Shown: piece after piece, positions 44,847-57,300 of the stretch
How the letters are laid out: each line of letters starts with the position of its first letter
How positions within the stretch are numbered: the first letter of the stretch is position 1
Source of the DNA: Diadema setosum
Lineage: Eukaryota; Echinodermata; Echinoidea; Diadematoida; Diadematidae
Assembly (NCBI GenBank): GCA_033980235.1
Contig: CM067075.1
Location: forward strand, 10,948,292-11,012,291
Length of the DNA stretch: 64,000 nucleotides
Reading direction: 5' to 3'
Translations under genes and position numbers: made by a program
The notes under the pieces: generated by a model
Told to the model about the DNA's origin: nothing
Seen by the model: the letters and a program-made list of their open reading frames with translations, nothing else
Database searches by the model: none

Positions 44847-47449
44847 TCACTGGCGTAGCCAGGGGGGGGGGGGGGGGGGGGGGGGCGATGGGGGCGGTCG
44901 CCCCCCCTAAGATTTGGACCGGGGATTTGGGAGGCGAAAAAAAAAATGCGTGTATACTGTATGCATGCACATGAAGCGGGTCTCCTTTGCAACCTTTCAC
45001 AAATAAGATATTTTTTTGAATATTTCACTCAAAGTGTGCACCAGATCGTTGAATTTCAATTCAAAATATGCAAAATCTCTCGTGCTTGTGAGGGGGTATC
45101 CCCCTCCCAAACCCTCCCCCTCTGTGCCTCTTTCCCTAGCTTAGTACACTTTTTAGATTTACGCGCACACACAAAATATGAATAATTCTGAGTGCACAAG
45201 ACTTATCACTTATATTCCGAAAACTCAAGGTTCCCTCATGTATAAGGGGAATTTCCCCTTTTAATCTACCCTTTCCTCCCTCAGCCCCCCCCCCCATCAG
45301 TTTTTTTTTTTTTTTTTTTTGTTGTTTTTTTTTTTTTTTTTGGTGATTTCCCAAATGTTGATTCCATCAAATATGCGTATACGAGATATCTCAATTTCAG
45401 GCAAAAGCTCCATCGGAAGGGAAGGGTGGAGATAACACTCGCCCAAGCCTTCTCCCTGATCGTCCGCCCCTCCCCCCCCCCCCTTCCGCCATGCATAGAA
45501 GTAGACTGTTTAGACGCTTTATTTCAATTCCAAAAACGCAAATTGTTCAATAATAATCTACACTAAAATATACTGCAACCTTAAACAAGTGGGACTGTTT
45601 CAACTCGTTAAAACACGCAAAAACATGCATCAAATTGCACCATTTGCAACATCAAAATGCAAAAAGTTCTCACCGTGGGAGGGGGGACACCCCCCTCCCA
45701 CACCCTCCCCTCCCCCCTCTCTCGCTCCGTTCGCTCGGGTTCAGTCGCGTTCATGATATTCAGTGAAAAGAATTAATATTGAGAAGTGTGTTCAAATTAT
45801 ACCATTTTATAGGCAAATTGTTCAATAATGATCTACACTAAAATATACTGCTACCTTAAACAAGTAGGACTCTTTCATGTCGATAAAACGCGCAAAAACA
45901 TGCATCAAATTGCACCATTTGCAACATCAAAATGCAAAAAGTTCTCACCGTGGGAGGGGGGACACCCCCCCTCCCACACCCTCCCCTCCCCCTTCGCTCG
46001 CTCCGCTCGCTCGGGTTCAGTCGCGTTCATGATATTCAGTGAAAAGAATTAACACAAGAAGTGTATTTAAATTGTACCATTTTATAGGCAAATTGTTCAA
46101 TAATAATCTACATCAAAATATACTGCTACCTTAAACAAGTGGGACTGTTTCTCGTCGATAAAACGCGCAAAAACATGCATCAAATTGCACCATTTACAAC
46201 ATCAAAATGCAAAAAGTTCTTACCGTGGGAGGGGGGACGCCCCCCTCCCACACCCTCCCCTCCCCCCTCGCTCGCTCCGCTCGCTCGGGTTCAGTCGCGT
46301 TCATGATATTCAGTGAAAAGAATTAACACAGGAATTGTATTTTAATTTTACCATTTTATAGGCAAATCGTTCAATAATAATCTACATCAAAATACACTGC
46401 TACCGTAAACAAGTGAGACTGTTTCTCGTCGATAAAACGCGCAAAAACATGCATCAAATTGCACCATTTTCAAAATCAAAATGCAAAAAGTTCTTACCGT
46501 GGGAGGGGGGACACCCCCCTCCCACACCCTCCCCTCCCCCCTCTCTCGCTCCGCTCGCTCGGGTTCAGTCGCGTTCATGATATTCAGTGAAAAGAATTAT
46601 CACAAGAAGTGTATTTAAATTGTACCATTTGAAAGGCAAATTGTTCAATAATAATCTACATCAAAATATACTGCAACCTTAAACAAGTGGGACTGTTTCT
46701 CGTCGACAAAACGCGCAAAAGCATGCATCAAATTGCACCATTTACAACATCAAAATGCAGAAAGTTCTTACCGTGGGAGGGGGGACTCCCCCCTCCCACA
46801 CCCTCCCCTCGCCCCTCGCTCGCTCCGCTCGCTCGGGTACAGTCGCGTTCATGATATTCAGTGAAAAGAATTAATATTGAGAAGTGTGTTTAAATTATAC
46901 CATTTTATAGGCAAATTGTTCAGTAATAATCTACACTAAAATATACTGCTACCTTAAACAAGTAGGACTGTTTCACGTCGATAAAACGAGCAAAAACATG
47001 CATCAAATTGCACCATTTGCAACATCAAAATGCAAAAAGTTCTTACCGTGGGAGGGGGGACACCCCCCTCCCACACCCTCCCCTCCCCCCTCGCTCGCTC
47101 CGCTCGCTCGGGTTCAGTCGCGTTCATGATATTCAGTGAAAAGAATTAATACAAGAAGTGTATTTAAAATTATACCATTTTATAGGCAAATTGTTCAATA
47201 ATAATCTACACTAAAATATACTGCTACCTTAAACAAGTGCATGGGACTGTTTCACGACGATAAAACGCGCAAAAACATGCATCAAATTGCACCATTTACA
47301 ACATCAAAATGCAAAATGTTCTTACCGTGGGAGGGGGGACACCCCCCTCCCACACCCTCCCCCCCTCGCTCGCTCCGCTCGCTCGGGCTCGGTCGCTTCG
47401 CTCCCTCGCAGACTAACCGCCCCCCCTAAGATCAAATCCTGGCTACGCC
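44847..47449. mobile_element. 2.6-kb element with TGGCGTAGCCAGG ends enclosing a satellite
   Basis: The left end CTGGCGTAGCCAGGGGGG and the right end CCTGGCTACGCCGTTGA are inverted relatives. Just inside, GCCCCCCCTAAGAT (left, near 44900) and CCGCCCCCCCTAAGATC (right, near 47420) recur. The interior is 0.65 kb of unique sequence with a long T-run (45301-45343), then seven tandem ~275-bp units. No transposase is seen. Confidence 0.6.
45541..47420. repeat. Seven tandem copies of a ~275-bp satellite unit
   Basis: Unit starts (AATTGTTCAATAAT) fall at about 45541, 45826, 46091, 46365, 46639, 46914 and 47189. Each unit contains ACATGCATCAAATTGCACCA, a perfect hairpin made of GTGGGAGGGGGG and its inverse CCCCCCTCCCAC with a three-base loop, a CTCGCTCGCTCCGCTCGCTC block, and GTTCATGATATTCAGTG. 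Units are about 90-95% alike by eye. Short ORFs in it are shadows. Confidence 0.92.
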
Positions 47450-48343
47450 GTTGATTGCCCTTGTCTGGGTTTTTACTTCTTTAATGTCATGAATGTTTTC
47501 CCCTATTCAATTTCTTTCTGTGCTTCTCTCCATTTGTGACTTTAGTAATAAAACCTTCACACGCGCAGTCTTATTTACAATGTATATCCTGTATACTAAT
47601 ACATGCAAAGTATACAGTAATGAAAGCAAGGTTAGTGGACTTGTCTGTATAATGTGAGTGGACGTGGCTATACACTCGGTGTGTTTGCGTTTACACTGGG
47701 GTTCTTCAGGTCAATAACGTCAGTCAGTAATGTAGGCCGGAACAACAACAACACTAAACAACAATATTCTGTTCTCAGTTTGATTTTATTTCTGCATTTT
47801 TTCAATGAGATTATATATAGGACCTAAAATGACAACACGTGTATCTGACAACATAATAGGAAAAAACATTTTTACAATCATAGTATAATGATCATAACTA
47901 TATATTTAAAGTTTAAACATAACGACGATGCAGGAATCGACGATACACATTGTTTCCAGGTAACGAGGAGGAAAACAATGCAGGAGCTTGTTAAGCAAGC
48001 CCTTGATGGTGATGACAACCTCAATGAGTGAATAAGGAACATGATGATACATCAACATACAAAATGGCAATTACCCATTGAACTGTCTTGTGCTATAGCT
48101 TTTTGGCTGCCACAAGGGGAAGCTATATATAGTGCGGAAAAAGTAAAGAAAAAGAAAAAGAAAACAACTGTGCAGAGCAGTGCATTATGTGCAATGAAGT
48201 GTACTTTTGTTATTACTAGAATTCAATTTGACGTATTGTATGGATGTGAGAGATCGTACGATCACCTGGTCATAATTATGGATTACGTGGTTATGAGCGT
48301 TGAATGTGTTACTATGTTGATGTATTTAAAGAGTGTATGCATG

Positions 48344-48411
<68 letters not shown>

Positions 48412-48575
48412 GTATGTGTGAATGAAGCCGATTATCCATGTAGGTCCTACATATTGTATAATACCCAGTGGACGGGAGATGATCCTCTACAGAAGGTTGA
48501 CATGTGTTTGTAAAGAACCAGAATTCTGTAATCCCTATATTTTTATGCAATATTAGTACATAATGTGGAGGTGGA

Positions 48576-48610
<35 letters not shown>

Positions 48611-49255
48611 GCGAGAAGGGGTGGCAATTATGAAAAAACTTCCAATAATAATCATTACAGTCAATGTAATAACATAGTAGAACCTAATTGATGTGGACGC
48701 AAAAACAATAACAAGTAAAAACTTGAAAGAAAACTCCTCCCCCTTTTTTTATTTAACTTTCATTCAAAGTGAGTCAACTGAATGAGGAGAGCGGTAGAGA
48801 ATTCATTTACATTTGGCAAAGAAAGAAATTTTTGGAACTTGAATGCTTCATAATATTGGCGGAGCAGTGACCGCATTGGCAATGCAAATTATGACGTGAT
48901 ACCATGTCGTCACCTCATATTTAGCATAGTATTAATTGATAAATATTGCCCTTTCCTTTGTTTTACTTGCATTTCATATCCAAAATGTTAGAGATTCCGA
49001 GAAAAAAAAAAAACACACCACCCAACAAACAGCAACAAATACTACAATGTTATGCGTACAAGACATTGACAGAATAATTTTCCGCACTAATAAACTTATA
49101 TTACAATACTGATTTGGACACAAACAAATATTATTAGTAGTAATAGTAGTATTATTAATTTTTATTTTCTATTTATTTATTATTTTTTTTTTTCCCGGCG
49201 GTGCAACACAAACGTAACCGGACAGGACTCTGTTTATAACGCCACCACCGTGCAC
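47450..49255. other. Intergenic; microsatellites and one exon-like scrap
   Basis: (GT)n lies at 48344-48418 and (GA)n at 48573-48612. At 47957-48028, after TTTCCAG, a frame reads VTRRKTMQELVKQALDGDDN then LNE and a stop. It is protein-like in composition but has no partner exon. Nothing else is supported. Confidence 0.4.
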
Positions 49256-49261
49256 AGACCT

Positions 49262-49436
49262 GGGCCCTGTTTCATAAAGCTGTTCGTAAAGTTACGAACG
49301 ACTTACAAGCGACTGGTGATCAGTTCTTGTGCTGAATTATGGAAATTCTGTTAGGTATAGCACATCAGAACTGATCACCAGTCGCTCGTAAGTTGTTCGT
49401 AACTTTACAAACAGCTTTATGAAACACCCCCCTGGT
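49262..49436. repeat. GTTTCATAAA hairpin MITE, copy 1 of an adjacent pair
   Basis: CCTGTTTCATAAAGCTGTTC...GATCAGTTCT pairs with AACTGATCACCAGTCGCTCG...CTTTATGAAACACCC. The arms are about 65 bp. The loop reads TGTGCTGAATTATGGAAATT and onward. Confidence 0.8.
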
Positions 49437-49454
49437 ACCTGGCCAGACAGACCA

Positions 49455-49625
49455 GGGCCCTGTTTCATAAAGCTGTTCGTAAAGTTACGAACAACTTACG
49501 AGCGACTGGTGATCAGTTCTGATGTGCTATGCTTATCAGAATTTCCATAATTCAGCACAAGAACTGATCACCAGTCGCTCGTAAGTTGTTCGTAACTTTA
49601 CGAACAGCTTTATGAAACACCCCCC
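49455..49625. repeat. GTTTCATAAA hairpin MITE, copy 2, loop inverted
   Basis: The arms are nearly identical to the copy at 49.26 kb, but the loop is in reverse complement (GAATTTCCATAATTCAGCAC). It ends about 90 bp before the MOB4 start codon and therefore lies in the promoter or 5' UTR. Confidence 0.8.
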
Positions 49626-49669
49626 CGAGCGGGTTGATCAACTCGCTCTGAGACAGACAGACAGACGCC

Positions 49670-49724
49670 ATCTATTGGTCACAACCTTATAACAATTATT
49701 TACTGTCACAACAATCATGGCGGA
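49670..49724 (+). promoter_or_regulatory. MOB4 proximal promoter/5' UTR elements
   Basis: An inverted CCAAT box (TATTGGTC, about 49673-49680) lies about 40 bp before the start codon. The start itself is embedded in AATCATGGCGG, which resembles a YY1-type AANATGGCGGC site overlapping translation initiation. No TATA box is evident. Confidence 0.4.
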
Positions 49725-52700
49725 AAGTGAGATTGGAATTCTGCGGCGTATCCGCTCGGGAACCCGATCCGAGGTAAGGATTGCTCTCCAACATTTGCAG
49801 TACCCTTTTACTTAAAGCCTGTGTTTAATTGAAATGTAATTTTGGACAAGTATAGTTCGTAGACATGGAAAATCCGTTCGTATTTAGTCCCGAAAGATCG
49901 ATGTAGGGTTGATTGGACCCCATAATAGTCCCGTGTATCGAAATTCAGGTGTGTGAAGTCTCTGCTACGTAAATCAGTTGGGGCGTGTCTTCAACATTTC
50001 TTTCCGAAATTTACTTCTTCTTCCATGATAGCGACCACAATTAAATTGCTGATTATCCTGTCACTTTCGGAATGGTCTATGTTGCACTGCACTCTTAAAA
50101 TTCATTGGGAGGGATAGACCTCTAGACCTATACTACAGGAAACAATTGAGTTACCGGTACCACTAGCCCGACCAGACACTGTTACGCTATGCGAAAACAG
50201 CGTCTGACGAGCACGGCATGCAGCCTCGAAGTGAGGAACCTCAACACAGCTACAAAACTTAGGAACATGTGTACTTTTCTCCTTTAAACAGAATACTTTA
50301 CTCACGCTAAATGCATGTTTCTATTTTAGAAGAATAGTTCGCCACACTGGGTCCATGGAGACCACTTGCGATAAGTCCGTGGAACAAATAAATGACACTT
50401 TCTGGCGCAATTCCTGACCGTCGGGCTTCGTCGTTGCAGAATTCAAAATGGCGCCTTGACTTATGCGCATGCGTGACCGGATGTGCTCCAGAGCGGGGCT
50501 AGCGAGGGCGTGTGCGTTGAAAGTGTCGAACAAACCTTGGCGTCTGCTACACAATAACCGTGGTATGGAGCTCAATGTTCCTCGCCCGACCAGACGCCAG
50601 CCGCCGCCAAGCCCAGTACAGTTTATAGCTGTATACTAAACCGTGCGTACGCTGCTTGAGTGTAGCAGCACGGTCGACAGCGCGACCTTTTGAAAGGGCA
50701 TTCACATCACGTGACCACCCGATATCTAAACTTGGCCTCGCGTGAAAGATTGTGTACCGTGTGGACATGCTGGATATGATGATCAATTTCGGTAAGTTTC
50801 ATTGCGTACATTTGAATACTAATATCATCAGATGTAGAGTAAATATTGAAGAGTGTACTCGATGAGTTTGAGGTGACAAAAATGATCGTAAGTATCAAAA
50901 GTCAAAGCTATCGTGATACGATTACGTCGCTCTCCTAGTGGTTGGTGGTCGTGCGAGTACAGCCCTGTCGCGACGTACCATGTACACAGCGACTGGGCTG
51001 TGTATAGTTACGGTACCACTAGGACTAGGGCCTGGCTACACAGCTAGCCGTACGCGTACAGCCTACAGCCACAGGCCATTGACTGTTTGATCCTTGAGGT
51101 TCTGAATTCTGTGACTGTGTTTAAATTAAAAACCATGTGCCTTCGCTCACTTCAGTACTACTATTTTCTTTGGGGCTGCGCCCCTGAGAAAATAGTATTA
51201 GTACTGAAGTCTCCTCATCATGCACATACACTGTAATAACTGTAACCGTTATGCACTTGTCAATGTAATGACGCACCCCACTACCCCCGGACATGGGTGC
51301 GTCATGGTCATTTTTTGACCGACCACACAGGGTTTTTGACGGACACCACAGTCGCTTTTTTGACGGACAAAACGCTGCAAGTGACGAACACCACAATCAC
51401 TTTTTTGACGGACAACACCAGTGACGAACACCACAGTCACTTTTTTGACGGACATCCTCGGTACATTTGACGCACCCCCGAAAATACTGAAACGATTTTT
51501 GCATACGTTTTATTCAAGCAATTTCATTTTCTTTTGGTTCGTAACCATAATTTGTAAAAGTTTCGGCAAGTTTCCCTTACCCTGGGCCTGGCCCTGTAAG
51601 CACTGTACCGTCATTCACCGTACATCACGCTGCTGCATGCTACGATACTTAGTATTCCGTACATTTGTAGTGTGTATTCTGTGCATGCAATCCATACATG
51701 ACAATCACATTCATGTGTGCAGATGCGCTGTGTGTGCGCGGCCATTGCTAGTCCGGTGGATGCATACTGCAGCGTAGGTACACACCACGCCACGGCATTC
51801 CCGCGAGTACACACAGCCCAGTCGCTGTTACACTACTGTACGTAGACTTTCACTTGCCGCGGGAAAACGCTCACTGTAATTTCACTCGCGGTACGTGTAT
51901 ACGGTACTGGTAGCGTGCAAAAATGCGTGCAGTTTTCCATAGCAAGTGACGCACCCCTCAGTTCAGAATAATGCGTGTTATTTTCCATAGCCAAGTGACG
52001 TACCATGACGCACCCCTCGGTCAAAAAATTTGACCGACAATGATGGGATTTTGACGCACCCCTCGGTCAAAAATTTGACGGACAAAGCTGGTAAAATGAC
52101 GAACACCAGGGTCACAAATTTGACGGACCAAACGAGGAAATGACGCACCCATGTCCGGGGGTAGTGGGGTGAGTCATTACGTTGACAAGTGCATTAGGTT
52201 CAACCAGTACCAGAACCTCTCAGGCCTGGTACAAGTATTGTATATTTCATACAGTAGCTGTACATTGACAATTGGTTTTCATACTCCACCAAATCTTTCG
52301 GGCACTAGCCAAGAGAACACCATTTGTATACCAGCTATAGATGTCAGGCTATGTAATAAAGTTTAAAGCTAAACTTCCTGTTGGAGTGGTTAAAGACACT
52401 CTAAAGTTTGTCCTTTTCTTGCTCAAAGAATTGATTGTCAGGGCTTGCTCTACGTACATGTGTAGGCACATTCAGTGGTGAACTGGTGTAACCCAGTGGT
52501 CCGGTCGCGGGGCCACTATGTTGGGCCGCCAAATTTCCTAAAAGGTTATCTTATAATAAGGTCTTATTTACGCAGGGTAGCCTCTTCAGTGTTGCCACTG
52601 CTCTAGAGGGCCCTGCTATTATTATTACCCTGGCGTTGCCAGGTACCCATCTCTACACCTGGGTTGAGAGGGACATAATGTAGTGGGTAAAAACATCTTG

Positions 52701-53159
52701 TCCAAGGATGTAAGCACTGGGCGGGATTCAAACTCGGGTCCTCTGATCGGGAGTTGGGAGTCTTATCCACTATGCTACAGTGCCCAATTGGGCATCTACA
52801 ATGTAAATTCAACATGAAATTTTGTATCTTTATTTTGGGCCACAGCATTTCTTTTTCATGCCACCAAAAGATTTCAGTAGCCTAAAAGGGCCACCAGAGA
52901 AAATGTTAGTGTTGAGCCCTGATTGTATGACTGTACATCTCCAGAAATCGAACAGTCAGACAAAATGAAGCATACACATTTTCAGGGCATATTGTCAATG
53001 AAAATTATCCTGAAGGTATTGAAGGGTTTGGATTGAGCTCCTCAATTCAACATTATTGACAAAATATGCGTAGGTATAATTGTCCAGGCATCTATACCCA
53101 GAGCATTTTTGTATACATTTATTACTTAGTAGGGCTTATTATTATTGTCATTATTGTTG

Positions 53160-53194
<35 letters not shown>

Positions 53195-53207
53195 GTCATT
53201 ATTGTTG

Positions 53208-53242
<35 letters not shown>

Positions 53243-54213
53243 GCTATTATTATTATTACTGTCTCTTACTGAATTTTAGTACAGTATTCATCGCATAATC
53301 GGGACAGGTTGGGAGTAGCAAACACGGCCCCTTTAAGCGGGGTGCCCGATTTCGCGATGAGCACTTACCATACACTAACGGCATACGACATGTACATTAT
53401 GTAGTGCACACACACACACACACACACACATGCATACTGACGTACTGTACAAGTACATGAATACACAACCACGCTACCCCTCGGCGCGACCCTCTAGCTG
53501 TCCCTGCATTCTCGCAAGATGTAGAGTAATCGCAACCGGGTTCGGCTTCTGTCACCTCTCTTCGAACACAAAATATGTGGATTAAAAGCTAGCACTTTCT
53601 TAAACATTCGTAGAATTCTTGGACACGTAGGGCGTTCTGTATAAATACATATCCACAACCATGGGAAATGATTACCCAGAACTGATGTGGGAACGTCAAT
53701 GAAAAGTCCTTCAATCATTCAATCATCACGGCTTGATTGTTTACTTGCCGCGATCACTGCACTGTGCATGTGTTGTAGCGATCTAGCTCGCCATATACAC
53801 ATGTACAGAAAAGCGAAGGCGGGCAGCGAGCTGAAATGTACGTGTACTGGATGGACGGAGGTCAAAACACACCAGTCCGAAGCTTGCTTTGTAAGTTTGA
53901 TGTAAATGACAACTGATAGGGAATCTTTGAAATACTGTTGGGGTATTTTGGTAGATTTTTTGTGTAAAATATCAACAAAATCAAAGATCGCTTGAAGAAA
54001 AATTGTCCCGTTAATCAGAGGTCCCCGCCCGATTATCCAGTGAAAATAACGTGCATTGGAAATGTTTCTGGGAAGCATCTGTCATTTAAGCGAGGTTCCC
54101 GATTATCAGATGCCCGATTATGCGATGAATACTGTACTTTTCTGAGGATTCGTGCCGTCCCCAGCATTGCTGCTTTTTGAAGTGTTTACACTTGATCGGG
54201 CACACCAACAATG

Positions 54214-54257
<44 letters not shown>

Positions 54258-54263
54258 TATAAT

Positions 54264-54304
<41 letters not shown>

Positions 54305-57300
54305 TAATAATAATAATAACAATAATAATAATAATAACAATAATAATGATTATTATTATTATTATTATTATTAATATCATTATTAGTAATTATTGTTATT
54401 ATTGTTATTATTGTCATTTAGTTTTATCATTTGTGTTGAATAAATTGCAACTAAAGGTTACACTTACAGCTGTATATATTTCTCTGATGTGTGACTGTGA
54501 TTTTATACATTATCCTGTTAGTAGTACAGTGTAGACATTCTATTAGCCAACGTAGTGTACATACATGCTGCACATGTGCTTGTACACTATTTTACCATAC
54601 ACATTTCTACATTGGTTTTCATTCATTTTGCATTATGGCAGGACTTTTTCTCATGGGAGGAGCAATCATTTGATGAAATGGACAGTACACTGGCTGTACA
54701 ACAGGTTAGTGCCTTACCCTAGATGTTCACTATGAACACAATTCATTTTTGCCATTACCTCCTTGCGAATATCTACTTGGCACTATTTTGATGGGTGTGT
54801 ACACGTACAACTGTAGCTTTTACTTTATTTATTGTTGCATCTGTTTTAAAGGAGTAGACCTTAATTTAAGAAGTGCCTATCAACACGAGGTGCACAAGAA
54901 GTGTATTTATGACCAGCAATAAACCAATTGGAAGAAAAAACATGGTAACATCATGGTAACATTTGCATGAAAGCTAGAATCTCTTTATTGCAAGATTATA
55001 CTGTAGCAAGAGCATCTGAAAGATTTTAAATTGAAAAGCAATAGACCATATCAACAAATAACAATGATAGCTTGGGAGTTACATGTGAATGAAAGCTAGA
55101 ATTTCGATGCCAAGAACATCTGAAAAATGACTAAAATATCATGAACAGAATGTAGATGGAAAGGGAATGGTGAGTCTTCTCTTCCTCTTGTCAATTTGAG
55201 GAGTTGATGAGTCCCTTGAGCTATAATTTTCCATCAAGGATTTGTTCACTGTACAGTGTAGCTTGCAATGCATGTGCCAAAATATAATAATAACACAACA
55301 CAAAACAAAACAAAATAAAACAAAACGAAACAGAAACAAACATTGCTTTCAAAAAAAAAAATGTAGCTGAGTTCATAAACAGTTCATCTGGCTTCTTGCC
55401 GCAGTGTTTGTTTGTGGTCTGATCAACAGCTTTTCTTTCAAAAAGTGGGCAGCTGGATGTGTACAGATGAACTTGTCCTCGTGTATAATGTACATAAGCA
55501 TGTTAAAGTATTAGATATCATCATCTGACAAAGCATTAATATGTTTGTCAGTCAACGTTTGATGTTGTGAGATTGTAGGTAGACATATTGTATTGCAACT
55601 GTGCAATATGTTTGTTTCAATTTGTTGTAAACTTGTGAAAAGTATTTGACATCCTGTGAATTCCTACACCACCAGTACATTCAGCAGAGCATCCGTAAGG
55701 ACATCAGCAACATCGATGGTATCCTCCATCCACCGGAGGGGCAGGATGAGGGGGTGTGGAAGTACGAGCACCTGAGGCAGTTCTGCCTTGAGCTCAATGG
55801 GCTTGCTGTGAAGCTCCAAGTAAGTCAACACATGTATCAGGTTTCAACTCTTCATTTATGATGAGTACTATGATTGATGTTTATTTTTCATTTTTTCATT
55901 TCTTAATTTTACTTTTATATATTGGTTGCATAGCCACGACATGTGACCGACAGTCATATGACTTGTTGGACTTTGAAATTTTTGATTTTCTTTGCTGGTA
56001 TGTATACCTGGTACTGTATTCTATTTGAGGAAACTGGAATAGGTACTGTCCTGTTTGACACCTCAGATATGATGTGATTTTGACTTTGGTACATTTTACA
56101 AACACCCCAAAACCTTTTTCTTTGCTTAATACAATTTGGGACGAAACAAACTGTCTGTCAGTTGTGACTAACCTTCTGCAGTAAGTTGATTACATGCTTG
56201 AAGTGATCTTAAAACTATTCATTTATTAAACTCAAACATAAAGGAATGAGTGTCTGTACCACTGTTTATGTAGGTGCTGGGTACAGGGTTAACCCTAATT
56301 GATTATAACCAGTGAAAGCAAAAAATGATCACTCTTTTATGGAATTTGACTGAAAGCAACATTTGCATTGAAATTGAATGGGAATTCACGTTTTTTGAGC
56401 AATTTTCGGTCCGACGTGCATGTACGTACAATGTATTTATGCATAACTTTGAAACTGCATGCCTGAGCATTGCAAATGTGGTGTCAAAAGATGCGGGAGA
56501 CTCAAAAGAAAAAAGTAATGAAGCATTGTAGCAACATATTGTGCAGAATGTCGTGGGGGGGGGGCCTCCCATGCCCTGCGGCCTAGTTTGGGTTAAGGGC
56601 TTCAGGCCATCTATCACTCTTATCACTGCTTTTATCCACTGTACGTGTACTCTCATAACAGAAAGAATGCAATCCAGACACTTGCACGCAGATGACGGCT
56701 ACAGAGCAGTGGATCTTCCTGTGTGCCGCTCACAAGACTCCAAAGGAGGTAAACATTCATACTGCAGTTTCAGATACAACATTTCCAATTTTCTTCCGTA
56801 GATACAGGTGCAGTACTTTCTTTCACAATCCTCTGGCAATTTCAGCATCGTACAGTGTATGCGGTGTTTGACTCTTTGCACGCCACAATGTAAACCCCCA
56901 GTGTGCCACATTATTGTGAGATTGCAGCATTTTTGTGCTCCTGGGAAAAACAAAAACAAAACCAAAAAAAACCTTTGTTTTCAAATCCATTTAATGATAT
57001 TCATAAAAAGTGTAAATGCTAGAAATGTAGTACAGCAAAGTTGTATTAGACTGCAAGCTTTGCTGTAAATATATGTATTTTTTTGATTTTTTTTTTTGGA
57101 CAGAGTGGCAGCTAGATTTCTTGCAAATTACTAGTATTCAAAACATAACCCCAAAGCAGAATTCAAAATTGTATTCTTCGTCATGATTACACTGTGTAGC
57201 TGTGCTGTGGTATAGGTCTGAGAGATAAAGCTCAACAGGAAGATGAGAATCTGCTTGGAAAATCCCTATGGATCACCGCACACTACAAGCTATATGTGTG

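Noticed and set aside
44215..47420. CRISPR-like array suggested by regularly spaced repeats
   Set aside because: The units are ~275-bp head-to-tail tandem copies without unique spacers, in a eukaryotic genome.
48326..48664. 112-codon ORF with poly(His-Thr)
   Set aside because: It is a translation of the (GT)n and (GA)n microsatellites.
53494..54078. ORFs inside the pogo-like element as a transposase
   Set aside because: No DDE, CENP-B or helix-turn-helix signature is visible and the ORFs are short and overlapping on both strands.
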